Shown: in pieces, positions 8,196 through 18,725 of the stretch
Layout of the letters: each line of letters starts with the position of its first letter
Position numbering within the stretch: position 1 is the first letter of the stretch
Source of the DNA: Monoraphidium neglectum
Taxonomy: Eukaryota; Chlorophyta; Chlorophyceae; Sphaeropleales; Selenastraceae
Assembly (NCBI RefSeq): GCF_000611645.1
Contig: NW_014012882.1
Coordinates: 2,204 to 21,805 of the forward strand
Length of the DNA: 19,602 nucleotides
Reading direction: 5' to 3'
Notes under the pieces: model-generated
What the model was told of the DNA's origin: nothing
The model's input: only the letters and a program-made list of their open reading frames with translations
Databases searched by the model: none
Position numbers and translations under genes: made by a program

Positions 8196-11016
8196 TCAAG
8201 TCGACTTAATTTTGCCCGTCGCCGCCGCCTGTGGGCTCGCACCACCGCCGCTGCCTATGCCGACCGGACCGCCGCGCCGCCCCAGCGCCGCCGCCGCCGC
8301 TGCAGACCCCGCGGCGCCGCGCGGCGCTACGCCGTTCGGTGTCGCGGACACGATACCACCGCTGGCGGGCTGCGCCCATTGCCGCCAGTTGAAGTAGCAC
8401 ATGCCCGCCACCACATACACAAACGCCAGCGATATGAAAGCGCGGTCCCACAGCCACGGCAGCCGCTCCGGCGGCGGCAGCAGCGCGCGCGCCGCATGCA
8501 GCGCAAGCGCGGCGGCGCCGCCGCCCCATATGGCCCCCTGCCCCGCCGCTGCCAGCCAGCCTGCCGCGCGCTGCGGCGTGCCGCTGCCTGAGAAGGCCGC
8601 GTCCCGCAGCTTCCCCATGACTGCCAGGTACATGGCAATTGCGCCGGCATAGGGCAGCGCCAGGCCATCCCTCTCCAGCAGGGGGTACATGGAGAAGGCC
8701 GCGACCACTGGGCCCCATATCGCGGCGTCCGGCTCCCAGGCCGCGAGGGCGGTGATGGGCATCAGGGGCAGCAGAATCGACTTTTCGTGGACCTGCGGGG
8801 GAAGGGGGTTGAGGTTGGGTGGCAACAGTGATGCGGGGGGTCGGATGATGAGGCTGCAGGTGTTGAAGGAGGCTTGGGGCGCGTGTGCCGTCAGCGCGAA
8901 GCAACCGGCGTTGCAGAGAGAACACAGCAGCATTGAAACTTGCCTTGAGCCTTGAATTTCACAACCTGCCCGGCGCTCAGGCCAGGTGGGCCCCAGCCCC
9001 AGCCGGCGGCAGCTCACACATTATCGCAATAACAATGACCGACTTCGAAAGCCACTCACCTGGTAGCCGAACATGAAGAAGCCAAAGCCGCTGTTGACCA
9101 TGGCCAGCAGCAGCCCCTGCGGCGATGGCGCCAGCACCTGCTGCACCATGGAGGGCGCGCACGCCAGCAGCGCCAGCCCCGCGCACGCACGGACGAGGGC
9201 TGTGTTGCTGGCCAGGTCCTTCCACTTAATTGCGACTGACGTGGCGCACCACCAGTTGGGCAGGTAGTCCTCATACAGTCCGCGGCGGACTGGGAATATG
9301 CGGGACACGACCTGTGCGTGCGGGTGGGCGGGGCGGCAGGCAGAGTAGGCGGTGGCTCAGTGTGTTGGGGAGAAGGCCGGCAAATCAATGTGAGGGCAGG
9401 TGACACGCGGTGGGTTTTGGGGGCATGCAGACGACCATGCTGCGCGCGCATGACGCCAGCCACCCCAGCTTGCGCCTGCGCCAGGGGCCCAAGGCGTCAT
9501 GAACATGCACATGCGCTCGCACGCACCCACACACGCCCACCCGTGCGCACCCGCGCTTGCGCGGGAGGGCGCGCGCGTGCGCGCGCGCGCGCGCACACAC
9601 ACACACACACACACATACACATGCGCGCGCATGCGCACACCTCCATCAGGCTGTCCAGAGATGTAAGGTAAGGAGCCCACATGACCCCAAAGCTGGCGAT
9701 GACAGTCACCCCCAGCACGGCCACGGCGCTCACCTGATCGTTGATTGCGGGGTGCGAGGTGTGAGTGTCGCGTTGCGCGTGCGCCATGTTGGATTCGTGT
9801 GCGCTCGGCATCGTACTTGACGGCCCATTGTGGGACGCGCAGAAGCGGCCTGGCCAGGCGACTGACCTGCCCTGCATCCCCACGCGCTCCCAGCCCCCAA
9901 CCAGCAGCCCCCCCCCTCTGCCAGGAGACCCACCTGGCGAGGCAGGCCCGGCGCCTGGAGGGAGCTGCCCAGCAGGTGCGCGAAGAACGCGGGCGCGTAA
10001 GCCAGGCTCATCTGCTTGTGGCTCAGCGCCGCGCAGAACAGGACGCTGCCCAGTACGCGCCGCCCGTGCGCCGCGATGGCCACCGCGCCGCCGAGCGCGA
10101 GGCCGAGGCTGATGCAATTGTACTGGAAGTGGCCGTGGTCGGTCAGGACGTGCGCTGGCTGCAGCAGCAGCGCCGCGAGCGCAAACAGCTCGGCGCTCGC
10201 GCCAGCGCCCGCCCCTGCCCCGGCCGCCCTGGCCGCCCCCGCCGCCGGCCTCAGGAGGCGCGCCGAGAGCAGGGCGGCGGGGAAGAAGGTGAGGACGTCA
10301 GATAGGACGACGGTCCAGCGCAGCAGGCTCTTGGATGACGGCGTCTCGTAGCCCCGGGAGGAGCCAAGGGCGACCGCCTCGGGCTCAAACGCAGCCACCA
10401 TCTTGCCGTGGATCCAGCTCTGAGGTGGGGAGTGCGGGGACAGGACGGCGGCGGCAGCTGTATCGAACTCCGTGGCTGAACAGCGAGGCCCACTGGAATT
10501 GGCGGTGTTTTGAGGAGTGCATGGTGGCATGGCGCAAAGGCAGCTGTGCAGGCGCAAAGGGAGTAACAGCCCGGCGAGCGCGCGTCACGCCACCTGGTAG
10601 CCTGACAGCGGGGGGTAGTCCAGGGGCCAGTAGGAGGCGTTGTTGTGGGGCCCATCCTGGTACCAGCTGCGCGGCGGCGTGTTGGTGGTGATCTCCATCC
10701 AGTGGCGCTGCGCCTCGTAGTCACCAAACTTGGGCGCGTCGCCCGCGCCTGCCCGGGTTTGCGTGATTTTATGTCGCGGCACCCACCCAAGCGGTGTCGC
10801 TGGCGCTATGCGTGCCCAGTCTGCCAGGTTTGCCGCTGCACAGCGGACTTCAGAAGAGTGCTGGAATCACTGTCCATACATGCATATTGCCCATGCCGGC
10901 GCACCTGAATACGGGGAGAGGCCGACCAGCAGCCGCAGCAGCACCCCGCACGCAGACAACAGCACGAGCGCGCCAGGCCCGCGCTGGCCGGTTCGGCTTG
11001 AACCAGCATCGCCCAT
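8196..11016 (-). CDS. ALG6: ALG6 dolichyl-P-Glc:Man9GlcNAc2-PP-dolichol alpha-1,3-glucosyltransferase, 6 exons
   Basis: Exons 11016-10905, 10748-10594, 10419-9934, 9733-9641, 9311-9060 and 8792-8196 join in frame to 564 residues (human ALG6 is 507). ALG6 adds the first glucose to the lipid-linked N-glycan precursor in the ER lumen, using dolichyl-phosphate glucose. Family landmarks run in order: a first TM ending [23 protein letters not shown] with the conserved luminal acidic residue (43-57), [13 protein letters not shown] (77-89), SRGYET (110-115), TDHGHFQYN (182-190), [25 protein letters not shown] (286-303) and [10 protein letters not shown] across the exon 5/6 junction (365-374). [10 protein letters not shown] and VHEKSILL point to ALG6 rather than ALG8. 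The ATG has a good context (TTGCCATGGG). The last 60 or so residues are an Ala/Gly-rich tail beyond the usual end. Confidence 0.94.
9569..9640. repeat. 72-nt alternating purine-pyrimidine tract (GC, CA and AT dinucleotides)
   Basis: Every base from 9569 to 9640 alternates purine and pyrimidine: a GC run, about ten CA units, then CATGCG-type mixes. It lies in ALG6 intron 4 (9640-9312) and starts at the first intron base, so the donor GTGTGC is its end. Such tracts have strong Z-DNA-forming potential. Confidence 0.95.
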
Positions 11017-13636
11017 GGCAACTGGCTTGTCACTCGCGCGGGTACATTGATACGGCTATACTCCTGGTCGATCCGCGCGCCGCTGGCCAGCAAGGCAGAT
11101 CTCCGATTCCCGTTGTGCTAGCTTTATGAGCATAACTGGTTCTTAAACAAATTTTCGCGACGTGATTTCCAATGTGCTTTTCTCTTTGCAAAACGATCAG
11201 GACAGGACAGGACAGGACGGTGACACGCACACAGGGATGGTGTTGACAATGTCAGGTATGAGTGATGCTACCCATGCAACAAGGCGATCGTCTCTCCGTA
11301 TTGACTATGCACCCGTATGTGTTTAATTGAGTGATAAATCTGTTTGACATCCCAGTGCTGGGTAGCAAGTAGCTGGTACATGGATGTGTGGAATGCGGGA
11401 TGCAAGTTCATTGCGGTGGTTGGGTTGGATAATACCACACACCTCTGCAGTTCAGATCACGTAGGATTGAGCTACCGGCTGGGCAGGTGCTGAGTCGGCA
11501 TATGCGCATATACACCAGCATTGGGGTACATTCTTCGATCTTTTTGTGCGCAGTGCAGTAGCGAGCTGCTCCGAAACAACCCTCCAGCCCGATCGGATGA
11601 TGCCGGCCGCCAAGCGTGGCCAACAACAGCTGTTGCAGCACCAGCCCCACCCCCCACTGATACATGCCAGGGGCAGGAAGTGATGGCAAATTACACGTTG
11701 ACGTGGCGCGGAGAGGGGTGTAGTGAAAACATCTGGAAGGTAGTTGTTGACAGGGGCAAGGGCGCGGAGAGGCCCAGCGTCCCCAGAGACGACATTTATG
11801 AACCTTGATGACGACGCGGCACACTCAAGAAGGCGGTTTGATGGGCTTTGCCTCGGGACGCACGGTGAACGCGCACAACATGCCACATGACACCACACGC
11901 AAGCGACAGAATTGCACTGTTTTTGGCTTAACTGATAACCCCGTGGGACGGCTTGAGCATGCGCGTGCACTGATGTGTTGTGTGCAGTCGCAGCAGGTCC
12001 TGCGGGGCTGGCCTACAGACCAAACAGCTGGAGTCGCAGGCGCGCGGGGTGCAGCGGCGCGCGCGGTGGAATGCACATTGGTGTTTCAAAAGGTCGGCGA
12101 CGAATGTGGGCGTACAGGCCAAGCAGGGCAAATCCCTCGCGGCCCAGAAATGGCCAGTGCGGCGCAGCCAGCACGGCAGCCCCCCAAGGCGCGCCCGTGC
12201 GAGGGGCGCTAGTCTCGAGCAATCGCTCTCGTTCCCTCGGCTCCTCAGCAGTTAATGTCGCGGCTCCTCATTGGCTCGCTCTTCTTTGTCTGCGGCTCCC
12301 ACAGTCAATACGTTTGGGAGGGGCCCTTGCCAGGCCCCGCCCTGGGCACTGGAGCGCCCCAGAGTTCAAGACAGTCGGCACGACGCGAACAAAAAGGAGG
12401 CCCGGTGAATGCCGGGGTGCCGATGCGGGCAGGGCCGCACGGCCGGGGGCGAGAGGCCGGCGCCGTTCGGTGGCCAGCAAAATGCCTGCCGAAAGACGAC
12501 GTCTGCCCCTGCCCTGCCGCGCGCGGAAAACGCTCCGCACGCACGAGCAAACAGCGCAAGCTCTGGGCGCACAGTATTGGCGAAGTGACACGGGGTGCGC
12601 CGCCCCTGGAATTGAGCCACTCGGTGGAAAGGCCTCCATTGACAGGGTGCAGAGACGGCAAGGGGGGCCCAAAACACCAGCAGTGATGTTGTTGACCAGC
12701 CCACAGGGCTTTGCGGGGAGCTGCGCGCCAAGCCCCTCACAATGCAGAGAGATGGCCGGCGCGGCAGGGCCCTCAAACAAGGCGCGCTTGCGCCCGTGCC
12801 GAAGGGCCATTTTGTTGGTGCGAGGGGTAGCTCACATGGCCAGCAGCTCAAGGGGGTCCAACGCAGCCCACTTGGGGGCGCGTTGCGATGGAGCAGGGGC
12901 CTCGCCCCATATAGATTGGACACAGCGCGCACACAAGCCTCGGAGCTCGAAAACACGGCGGCGCACTGGCCCTGACACCCCAGGCGCCGCCCTGGCATGG
13001 GGTGGATGAAGGCGGCGCAAACGCCCAGCGGTGCGGCGTCATGACGACTTGGTGTGACTCACAGCCAAACAACCTCCTCACGTCTGACTTCATCTTATCG
13101 ATGAGAAAGCGCTCACAGCCAGGAAAAACAGTGGGTGCTCTGTAGTGCACAATTCCACAAAGCGGGCAGGGCGGCGGCAGTGCCAACCGCCGACAAGGCT
13201 CTGCTTGTGCCTGCTTGCGCAGGTACGCTGCGCTCACCCTCAAGCGGCAGTTGCTTTGGTTGAGAGAGGGCTGCCACAGCTCAACATGCGCCTTGGCGTG
13301 GCACTGCAGTCCCACCCGCCTGTGTGACAGCTTGACAGCAACGTCACTCCCAAACAGCAAACCAAGGGAAACACAGCCCTCCTGTGAAACTCTGGGACTC
13401 AAAGAGAGTCCCCCTCTTCTTTCCTCTTGTTTTTTCGGCCAATTTTCGCACTTGCAAAGAGTCCCTAGTACAAAAAGGAAGGGAGCAGGAGGAAGCGGGG
13501 AGGGGTGCACGAGAGCACAGCCCCAAGCAAACGTCCCGCCCAGCCCGAAGCTTGAGGGGCGCGCGCATTCGCACATGCGCGCAAATCACGCCCTCGCCTC
13601 ACGCAGGGGACACTTGATTATGCAGTGGTGATTGGA
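11017..13636. other. 2.6-kb spacer with no supported gene
   Basis: This holds the upstream region of ALG6 on its left and the 3' flank of the CCCH zinc-finger gene on its right. Several long open frames overlap on both strands between about 11975 and 13576, but their translations are compositionally odd, match no family I know, mostly lack ATG starts and block each other, as expected in GC-rich DNA with few stops. No tRNA, rRNA or terminal inverted repeat was recognised. A CCAAT-type ATTGG sits at about 12270. The first TGTAA on the minus strand below the zinc-finger stop is at 11696-11692, about 1.9 kb away. Confidence 0.5.
11198..11218. repeat. Short (CAGGA)4 microsatellite
   Basis: Four tandem CAGGA units about 180 bp upstream of the ALG6 start codon. 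Probably a neutral microsatellite in the promoter or 5' UTR. Confidence 0.9.
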
Positions 13637-15167
13637 TCACGTCATCTGCGCCCGCATCAGGTGAAGGTGACTGGCAAGAGCCATCAGGTCTGGCGGCGCG
13701 CCAGCCGGCCCCATCTCGCCGCCCGCAGCGGCCCCTGCCGCCGCCATGCCTGCCAGCACCTCCGGTGGCAGCTGCTGCTGCATGGCCAGGCCCCAGCGCA
13801 GCGCAGCAAGCGCGTTTGTCTCCTGCTGCGCGGCGTGGACGGCCGCGGCGGCCGCTGCGGCGGCGCGGCGCTCCTGCAGCCACAGCGCGCTCAGCGCGAC
13901 GGTCTTCTGCTGCTCCGCAATCTGCTGCTGCCTCAGGTGCATCTGCTGCGCCTGCTGGTGCGCAGCAAGGTGCTGCTGCGCCTGCTGGTGCTGCAGCGCC
14001 TGCTGCTGCTGCTGCGCCGCCTGCGCCGCCTGCAGGTGCTGGTGCGCCGCAAGGCGGTCGCGCTGCTGCGCAGCGATCTGCTCGCACTGCTGCGCGGCCA
14101 TCTGCTCGCACTGCTGCTGCACGAGCAGCGCACTAAGCATCTGCTGCGCAGGGGCGCCCGGCTGCGCGGCCGTGGTGGCGCCCCAACCGCCGCTCGGGGG
14201 CGGCCTGGAGCCGCCGTCAAGCCCAGCGCGGCGGCGGCCGCCGGCGCTGCTGGAGGGGGACGCCGTGGACGAGGCCGAGGATGACGCGTCGCTGCTGCTG
14301 CCGCGCTCCAGCAGCGCGATCGCAGCGCGCACCTGCTGCGGGTGGTGCGCGCCCGCCGCAAGCCACGGCGCGGCGTTGGGCGGCGTCTGCGGCGCGAGCG
14401 CCGCGCCAGAGCCGTGCACAGAGCCGAGGCCGGGGGAAGGGGCGGACTCCGCCACGGGCGAGTCGGAGGCGCTGCCGCAGCTGCTGTCGTCGGCGGTGAA
14501 CCCGAGCTCCGCGGGCAGCAGGGACGGCAGCGACAGGCGCCTCAGCGCAGACTCGTCCAGGGACGAGCGCTGCTGCGGCGGCACCTGGCGCCCGGCCACG
14601 GGCACCGCCCGCGGGCGCACCAGCGCGTCGAACGACATGCGGCCGGCTGGCGGGCGCCCCGGCGCTGCGAGCGCCGCAGGGGTGGCTGGTGCTGGGCGCC
14701 CCAGCGACCCAAGCGCGCCGAACGAGGTTGTCTTCATCGCCGCAGCAGCCGCAGCGGCCGCAGCAGCCGAGGACTCCAGCGATGCGCGGCCGCCGACCGG
14801 CGCCGCGGCTGCTGCGCGCATAGCGGCAGCGGCCGCGGCGCCGCCGTCAGCGGACAGGTCAAACGACAGCCCACGCGGCGGGGGTACAGGTGCGCCTGCG
14901 CCGCCAGGCGGGGCGCCCGGGGCCGCGGAGGCACCCTCCGGGGGGCTGCGCATCTCCTCCACGGTGTGCGCGAAAAAGCAGACCGGGCGCCGGCAAGATG
15001 CACCCATGGTGCAGAGCTGGGTGCGGTAGCGGTTAGGATGCAGGTGCAGCTCGAAGACGGAGTGAGCGTAGGGGCAGCTGTCACCGCGGGGGCAGCGGCC
15101 GCTCTGCAGGGCGGGCCACAAGGTAAGGGCAGGGCGGGGTAGTTGGGCGTTGTGATCCAGCAGCAGC

Positions 15168-15260
<93 letters not shown>

Positions 15261-16239
15261 ACGGGGCACTCCAAGAGCGCCCCTACTCCATGGTGGCCTG
15301 AGCACCGCTGCCAGGCGCCTGCTGGACCGACCGCCGCCATGCGGGTGCACCCAATATTCTTCATGCCCCAGCAGCATTGATCTACATGTTCATTGGCTGC
15401 CTAACAGCAAGTTGCCCTGACCCGCTAGGCAGCCCCCCCCTCCCTGCCAACCAACCCCGTGAGCAGGCGGGGCGCGCACCCTGCGGATGTCTGGGCAGAT
15501 GACGCCGACGTGGTTGTGCGTGGCCGGGTCGCGCCTTGCTGCCTTCTCGCCGCGGTGGGCATAGGGGCACTCAAGCCAGTCGTGAGCCGCCTGCGGTTGT
15601 AGGCAGGGTGGGCAGCACATGCAGCGGTTGGTAAGCCAGTAGGTGGCCGCGCATGCGAGTTGGCCGCGCGCCCGAATCACCCACATCCGTCAGCATAGCA
15701 AGGCGGCGACAGCTGCGACCGCCGTTGGGCGGGACTGCCACCAAGTTGCAAGGGTTGCAATTCCCGCAGGTGTAAAGTCGCTTAGAAACGTACATGCAGG
15801 TGGGAGCCGCTGTGGTTTGGCACGACACACGGGCTGGGCTTGCACGCAATCCAGAGCACTGTGCCCCACCGGCAGCCCGAAAAGCCACCATGTATATTCG
15901 TAACAGCCTAGCGACCCAACAACCACCGGCCAAGGCGCGCCCCTGGGGCATGCACCACTCCCGCATCATCTCCCCCAAGGCCGCCCACGGCCCCAGCGCA
16001 CCTCGTCCGTGCAGAGCTCAACCTGAAGTATGCAAGGGGGGCGGTGCAGGGGTGTTGGACGCCTGCCGTGCGAGCGAGGCCCGGCACAAAAATCATCTTC
16101 GCGCCCCGCTGCGAGGCTCAACCAGCGTGCCCGACCGCCCCACCTTGAAAGAGTGCATCATCATCTCAGGAGTCCACTCTTTTATCTTCTCGGCAAGCGC
16201 CCCCGAGGAGGCTGCCGTGAGATCCCCCGCGTCTGCCAT
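13637..16239 (-). CDS. Plant-type tandem CCCH zinc-finger protein (RR-TZF family), 4 exons
   Basis: Exons 16239-16144, 16022-16002, 15590-15480 and 15103-13637 are all phase 0 and give 564 residues. The arginine-rich region before the fingers carries C36...H42...C47-x3-H51 and GEKAARRDP. The fingers are C71-X8-C80-X5-C86-X3-H90 and C107-X5-C113-X4-C118-X3-H122 with a 16-residue spacer, exactly the plant RR-TZF spacing, including YRTQLC and CFFAH. Plant members bind RNA, shuttle to P-bodies or stress granules and control mRNA decay in stress and hormone responses; this role is inferred. The rest is low complexity: Ala runs, several short R-x-S-F/L patches that may be phosphorylated, and a Gln-rich C-terminal third (about 400-500). 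The 21-nt second exon encodes only VELCTDE. The start ATG at 16239 is the first in frame. Confidence 0.9.
15158..15258 (-). repeat. Intronic CTG expansion: pure (CTG)29 plus a short interrupted flank
   Basis: Plus-strand CAG units run unbroken from 15172 to 15258 (29 copies), preceded by four more units and an AG interruption. The tract lies in intron 3 (15479-15104) of the zinc-finger gene, so the sense transcript carries CUG repeats about 55 nt before the acceptor. Open frames reading it as poly-Ala, poly-Cys or poly-Leu are artefacts. Confidence 0.95.
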
Positions 16240-16752
16240 GGCTGTGCGCTGCGGGCTATTATGCGTATTGCATGCGGTTGCTCGAGTTTATCGCTATCGT
16301 GCATGTCCTGTGCAGAGTCTCGAGTGTCAGCGCACAGCGCATGCGCCCAACAAGGCCCCCGCCCCAATGGCGATTCTGCGGGCAGCTGCTGCTCGCAAGA
16401 TCGGGTTTGGCGGTCCTTGATTGCTGCAGACAACCGTCCAAAAGCCTAAGCATAGCTTGCTTTAGCCATGCGATTCAAGCCCAAGGGCTGGGATCACCGC
16501 TGCCAGTACCAGCCCAATGATTTTTGCAGTGGATTTTTCTGCCTCGACTTGCATGCCCTGCAACCCCTCAAGCACGCTTCGCAGGCGAGGTTGCAAGTGG
16601 CGCCAATAGCCCCGCGGATGGCGTGCACCCAGTCAAGTGTCCCAGACCCTTGCCTTGCCCCACTGCAACAAATATGACCAGTCGATCTTCCTGGCATTAC
16701 CTGTTGGGCTGTTTGCGATCGCGACACCCTGGCCTCACATGCCATCACTGGG
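16240..16752. other. Spacer: zinc-finger gene promoter and 3' flank of the Dabb gene
   Basis: A 513-bp gap between two genes on the same strand. It should contain the 3' UTR of the Dabb gene and the promoter and 5' UTR of the zinc-finger gene. No clear TGTAA, TATA box, RNA gene or conserved open frame was seen. Confidence 0.5.
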
Positions 16753-18023
16753 CTACACACCCTGCACCCTTGTGGAAGCCTCGTCCCCGGGCTCCACCAC
16801 GGCCGCCAGCGCCATGTGCAGGTGCAGCGGCAGACGCGCGTCGCACAGCTCTGCCGCCGCGCACGGCGGCGATTTCAGGAACGCATGTGCGCGCGCGATC
16901 GAGGGGAAACGCGCAATCAGCACATGCGATATGTCGGCCCCCGCCGCCGCCACCGCCGCCGCGACACTGCCCGCGTCGTCGACAGGCACCGTTGCCCCGC
17001 CGCTCGCTTGCAGAGCACCCATCCCCGGGCTCTCCGCCAGAGCGGCCAGCCGCGCCACAAAGTCGTCCGCCTGCGCCGCCGCTCCCCCGCCCCCTGGCCG
17101 CAGCAATAGCAGCAGCTCGCAGCCTTCGCCAAACTCGTCCCCGCGCCTGAACAGCGACTCCAGCTGCTTTGCCACTCGGCCCTCAAACGCCAGCTGCATG
17201 ATGCCGCTGCCGCGACCGCCACCACCACCACTGTCAACGCCGTCCTCGTCCGCTGCGGCGGTCAGCGCGCTGAGGGCGTCCCGCAGCAGCGCCGTGTGGA
17301 GCTGGTGCCTCAGCAGGGCGCCGAGCGCGGCGCGGCTTGCAAGCCTGAAGTGCGCCCAGTGCGTAAATTCGCAGCCGCTCCCGCCGCCGCCAGGAACCCC
17401 TTGCCCACTGCCCGCCCTGCCGTCGGCAGGGCCCCGCTGCTCTGCGATCGAGCCAACACTGGCGCACATGATGGCAGGGGCCAGGTACTGCAGCGACCAC
17501 GCCGCGTCCAGCGCTGCGTTCAGCGCATCTGGCGGCGCGTCAGGGCGCAGGCGCAGGAGCACAAGGTATTCAACCACCTGTGGGCAGAATGAGGGGGGTT
17601 GTGCTTGGGCAGACAGAGGTGAGGCCCAGGGGTTGGGCCCCGAGTCCAGGTGGCAAGATCTGATGGGCAGGCGGCGGACTCATTGCCGGAGTCATCAAGG
17701 CCCGATCAGCTCACCGTCGTGGTGGATGTGCCGCTAGACGAAGCACTTGCCGAGGTAGCGGAGGGCGGCAAACCGCGCGGGCAGGGGGGGCGTTGGTACC
17801 AAGCAGGTGTGTGCGCCTGCAGCCTCGGCCAGGGTGCTGCGACATCTGCAGTCGTCAAAGTGCAGCGCGGCCGCCTTGGTCTCCAGGCTGCTCCTCCAAA
17901 TCCATATGTTGATGCAGAACGTGAGCACTGCACAGACACAGTCGAAGAAGGCATGGTGTGGGTGAAGGTGCCCGACGATCTCAACCTGAACCGCATCAGT
18001 GATGAGCATTGCGGCGCGCGCAT
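16753..18023 (-). CDS. Tandem stress-responsive A/B barrel (Dabb) domain protein, probably plastid-targeted, 2 exons
   Basis: The main exon 17577-16753 follows a good acceptor (pyrimidine-rich tract, then CCCACAG) and encodes 274 residues. It opens with VVEYLVLLRLRPDA, the first strand of a Dabb domain, with THWAHFRLASRAAL and a histidine-containing LRHQLH later in the repeat. A second, more diverged copy follows, with DISHVLIARFPSIARAHAFL. Two fused Dabb copies resemble land-plant plastid UP3-type proteins of unknown biochemistry; Dabb proteins are linked to stress and pathogen responses. The upstream exon, ending GTSTTT at 17715 with donor GTGAGC, keeps frame across a 137-nt intron and looks like an Arg/Ser-rich transit peptide. 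Its start is uncertain: 18023 is the most upstream in-frame ATG, and 17996 is an alternative. Gly-rich loops interrupt the domains. Confidence 0.75.
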
Positions 18024-18725
18024 AACCACTCTGGTAACGTGTGGCAATAATTTGCGCGCGGGGAGAGCAACGGTCGATGGTCGAGACACCTGCTGACATG
18101 TAGATTACTAAGGTGAGGACTTGCATTTGTGCGACTGTGCTGCGATGTGGCCCACAGTAGATACCGTAAGGTTTCAAGGGGCACTGGCGGCACGGGCATG
18201 AGCGAGGGTACCCTACGCGCGTTGTGCATACCGCTGCTTGCCGCGTTGCGGTGTGCAGTGGCGGCGAGCCATCTACGCGCAACACGGTGTACGAGTATGC
18301 AAAATCACTTGTTATATACTCAAATTTGTTTCCATGTATCTGATGCGAGGCTTGCAGGGCCCTCATGTCACCAATCAATGTGAAGTCCACCGCTGGCGCG
18401 GCGATGGCGACATTGACCGATTGCCCCCACAACCCAGGCTTCTTGCCCTGCAGGGCACGCCGCCGATTCGCACACCATCCCCGGGTCCCTGCGTGCCTGC
18501 GTCACCGCAACCGCTGCGCACCCCGTTCCGTCGCAGCCTTGAGGCCACGCTGGCGCGCCATCCATGTTTGGAGTGGTCAAATCCCAGTGCTTCGATACAC
18601 TCCATCCTTGTGTTCCCTCCTTGGCATCAAAAGCAACGTGTACACACTGCATTACACGCCTAAGCAACCTAGAGGCAAGAGTGATGCCATTCAAGAAACC
18701 AATGTCGTCGCGAGGCCGCCGCACG
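18024..18725. other. Spacer: HYDIN 3' flank and Dabb gene upstream region
   Basis: About 700 bp without a supported gene. The right side holds the HYDIN 3' UTR with a TGTAA motif near 18652. The left side should hold the Dabb promoter. An open frame running through 18432-17734 has no ATG at its start and overlaps the Dabb first exon in another frame. Confidence 0.5.
18652..18656 (-). promoter_or_regulatory. TGTAA poly(A) signal of the HYDIN gene
   Basis: TGTAA on the minus strand, about 70 nt beyond the HYDIN stop codon, a natural place for a chlorophyte polyadenylation signal. Confidence 0.5.

Noticed and set aside
9318..9680. Frames on both strands of His/Thr or Val/Cys repeats
   Set aside because: Translations of the alternating CA/GC tract within an ALG6 intron.
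11975..13009. 344-residue plus-strand frame
   Set aside because: Starts at GTG, has no recognisable domain, is Arg/Gly/Ala-rich, and is overlapped by equally long minus-strand frames. Most likely chance in GC-rich DNA.
12848..13576. 242-residue minus-strand frame with several Cys
   Set aside because: No conserved Cys/His pattern, non-ATG start, and codon use unlike neighbouring genes. Probably the 3' flank of the zinc-finger gene.
13746..15029. 427-residue plus-strand frame
   Set aside because: Antisense shadow of the zinc-finger exon; composition is Cys/Ala/Arg noise from GC-rich repeats.
15104..15364. Poly-Ala N-terminus (and poly-Cys in another frame) of a 575-residue zinc-finger frame
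   Set aside because: The segment before AGCGGCCGC lies in an intron. Real upstream exons with the missing zinc ligands were found at 15590-15480, 16022-16002 and 16239-16144.
17734..18432. 232-residue minus-strand frame
   Set aside because: Starts at TTG, has no domain, and does not keep frame into the Dabb exon, whereas another frame over the same DNA does.
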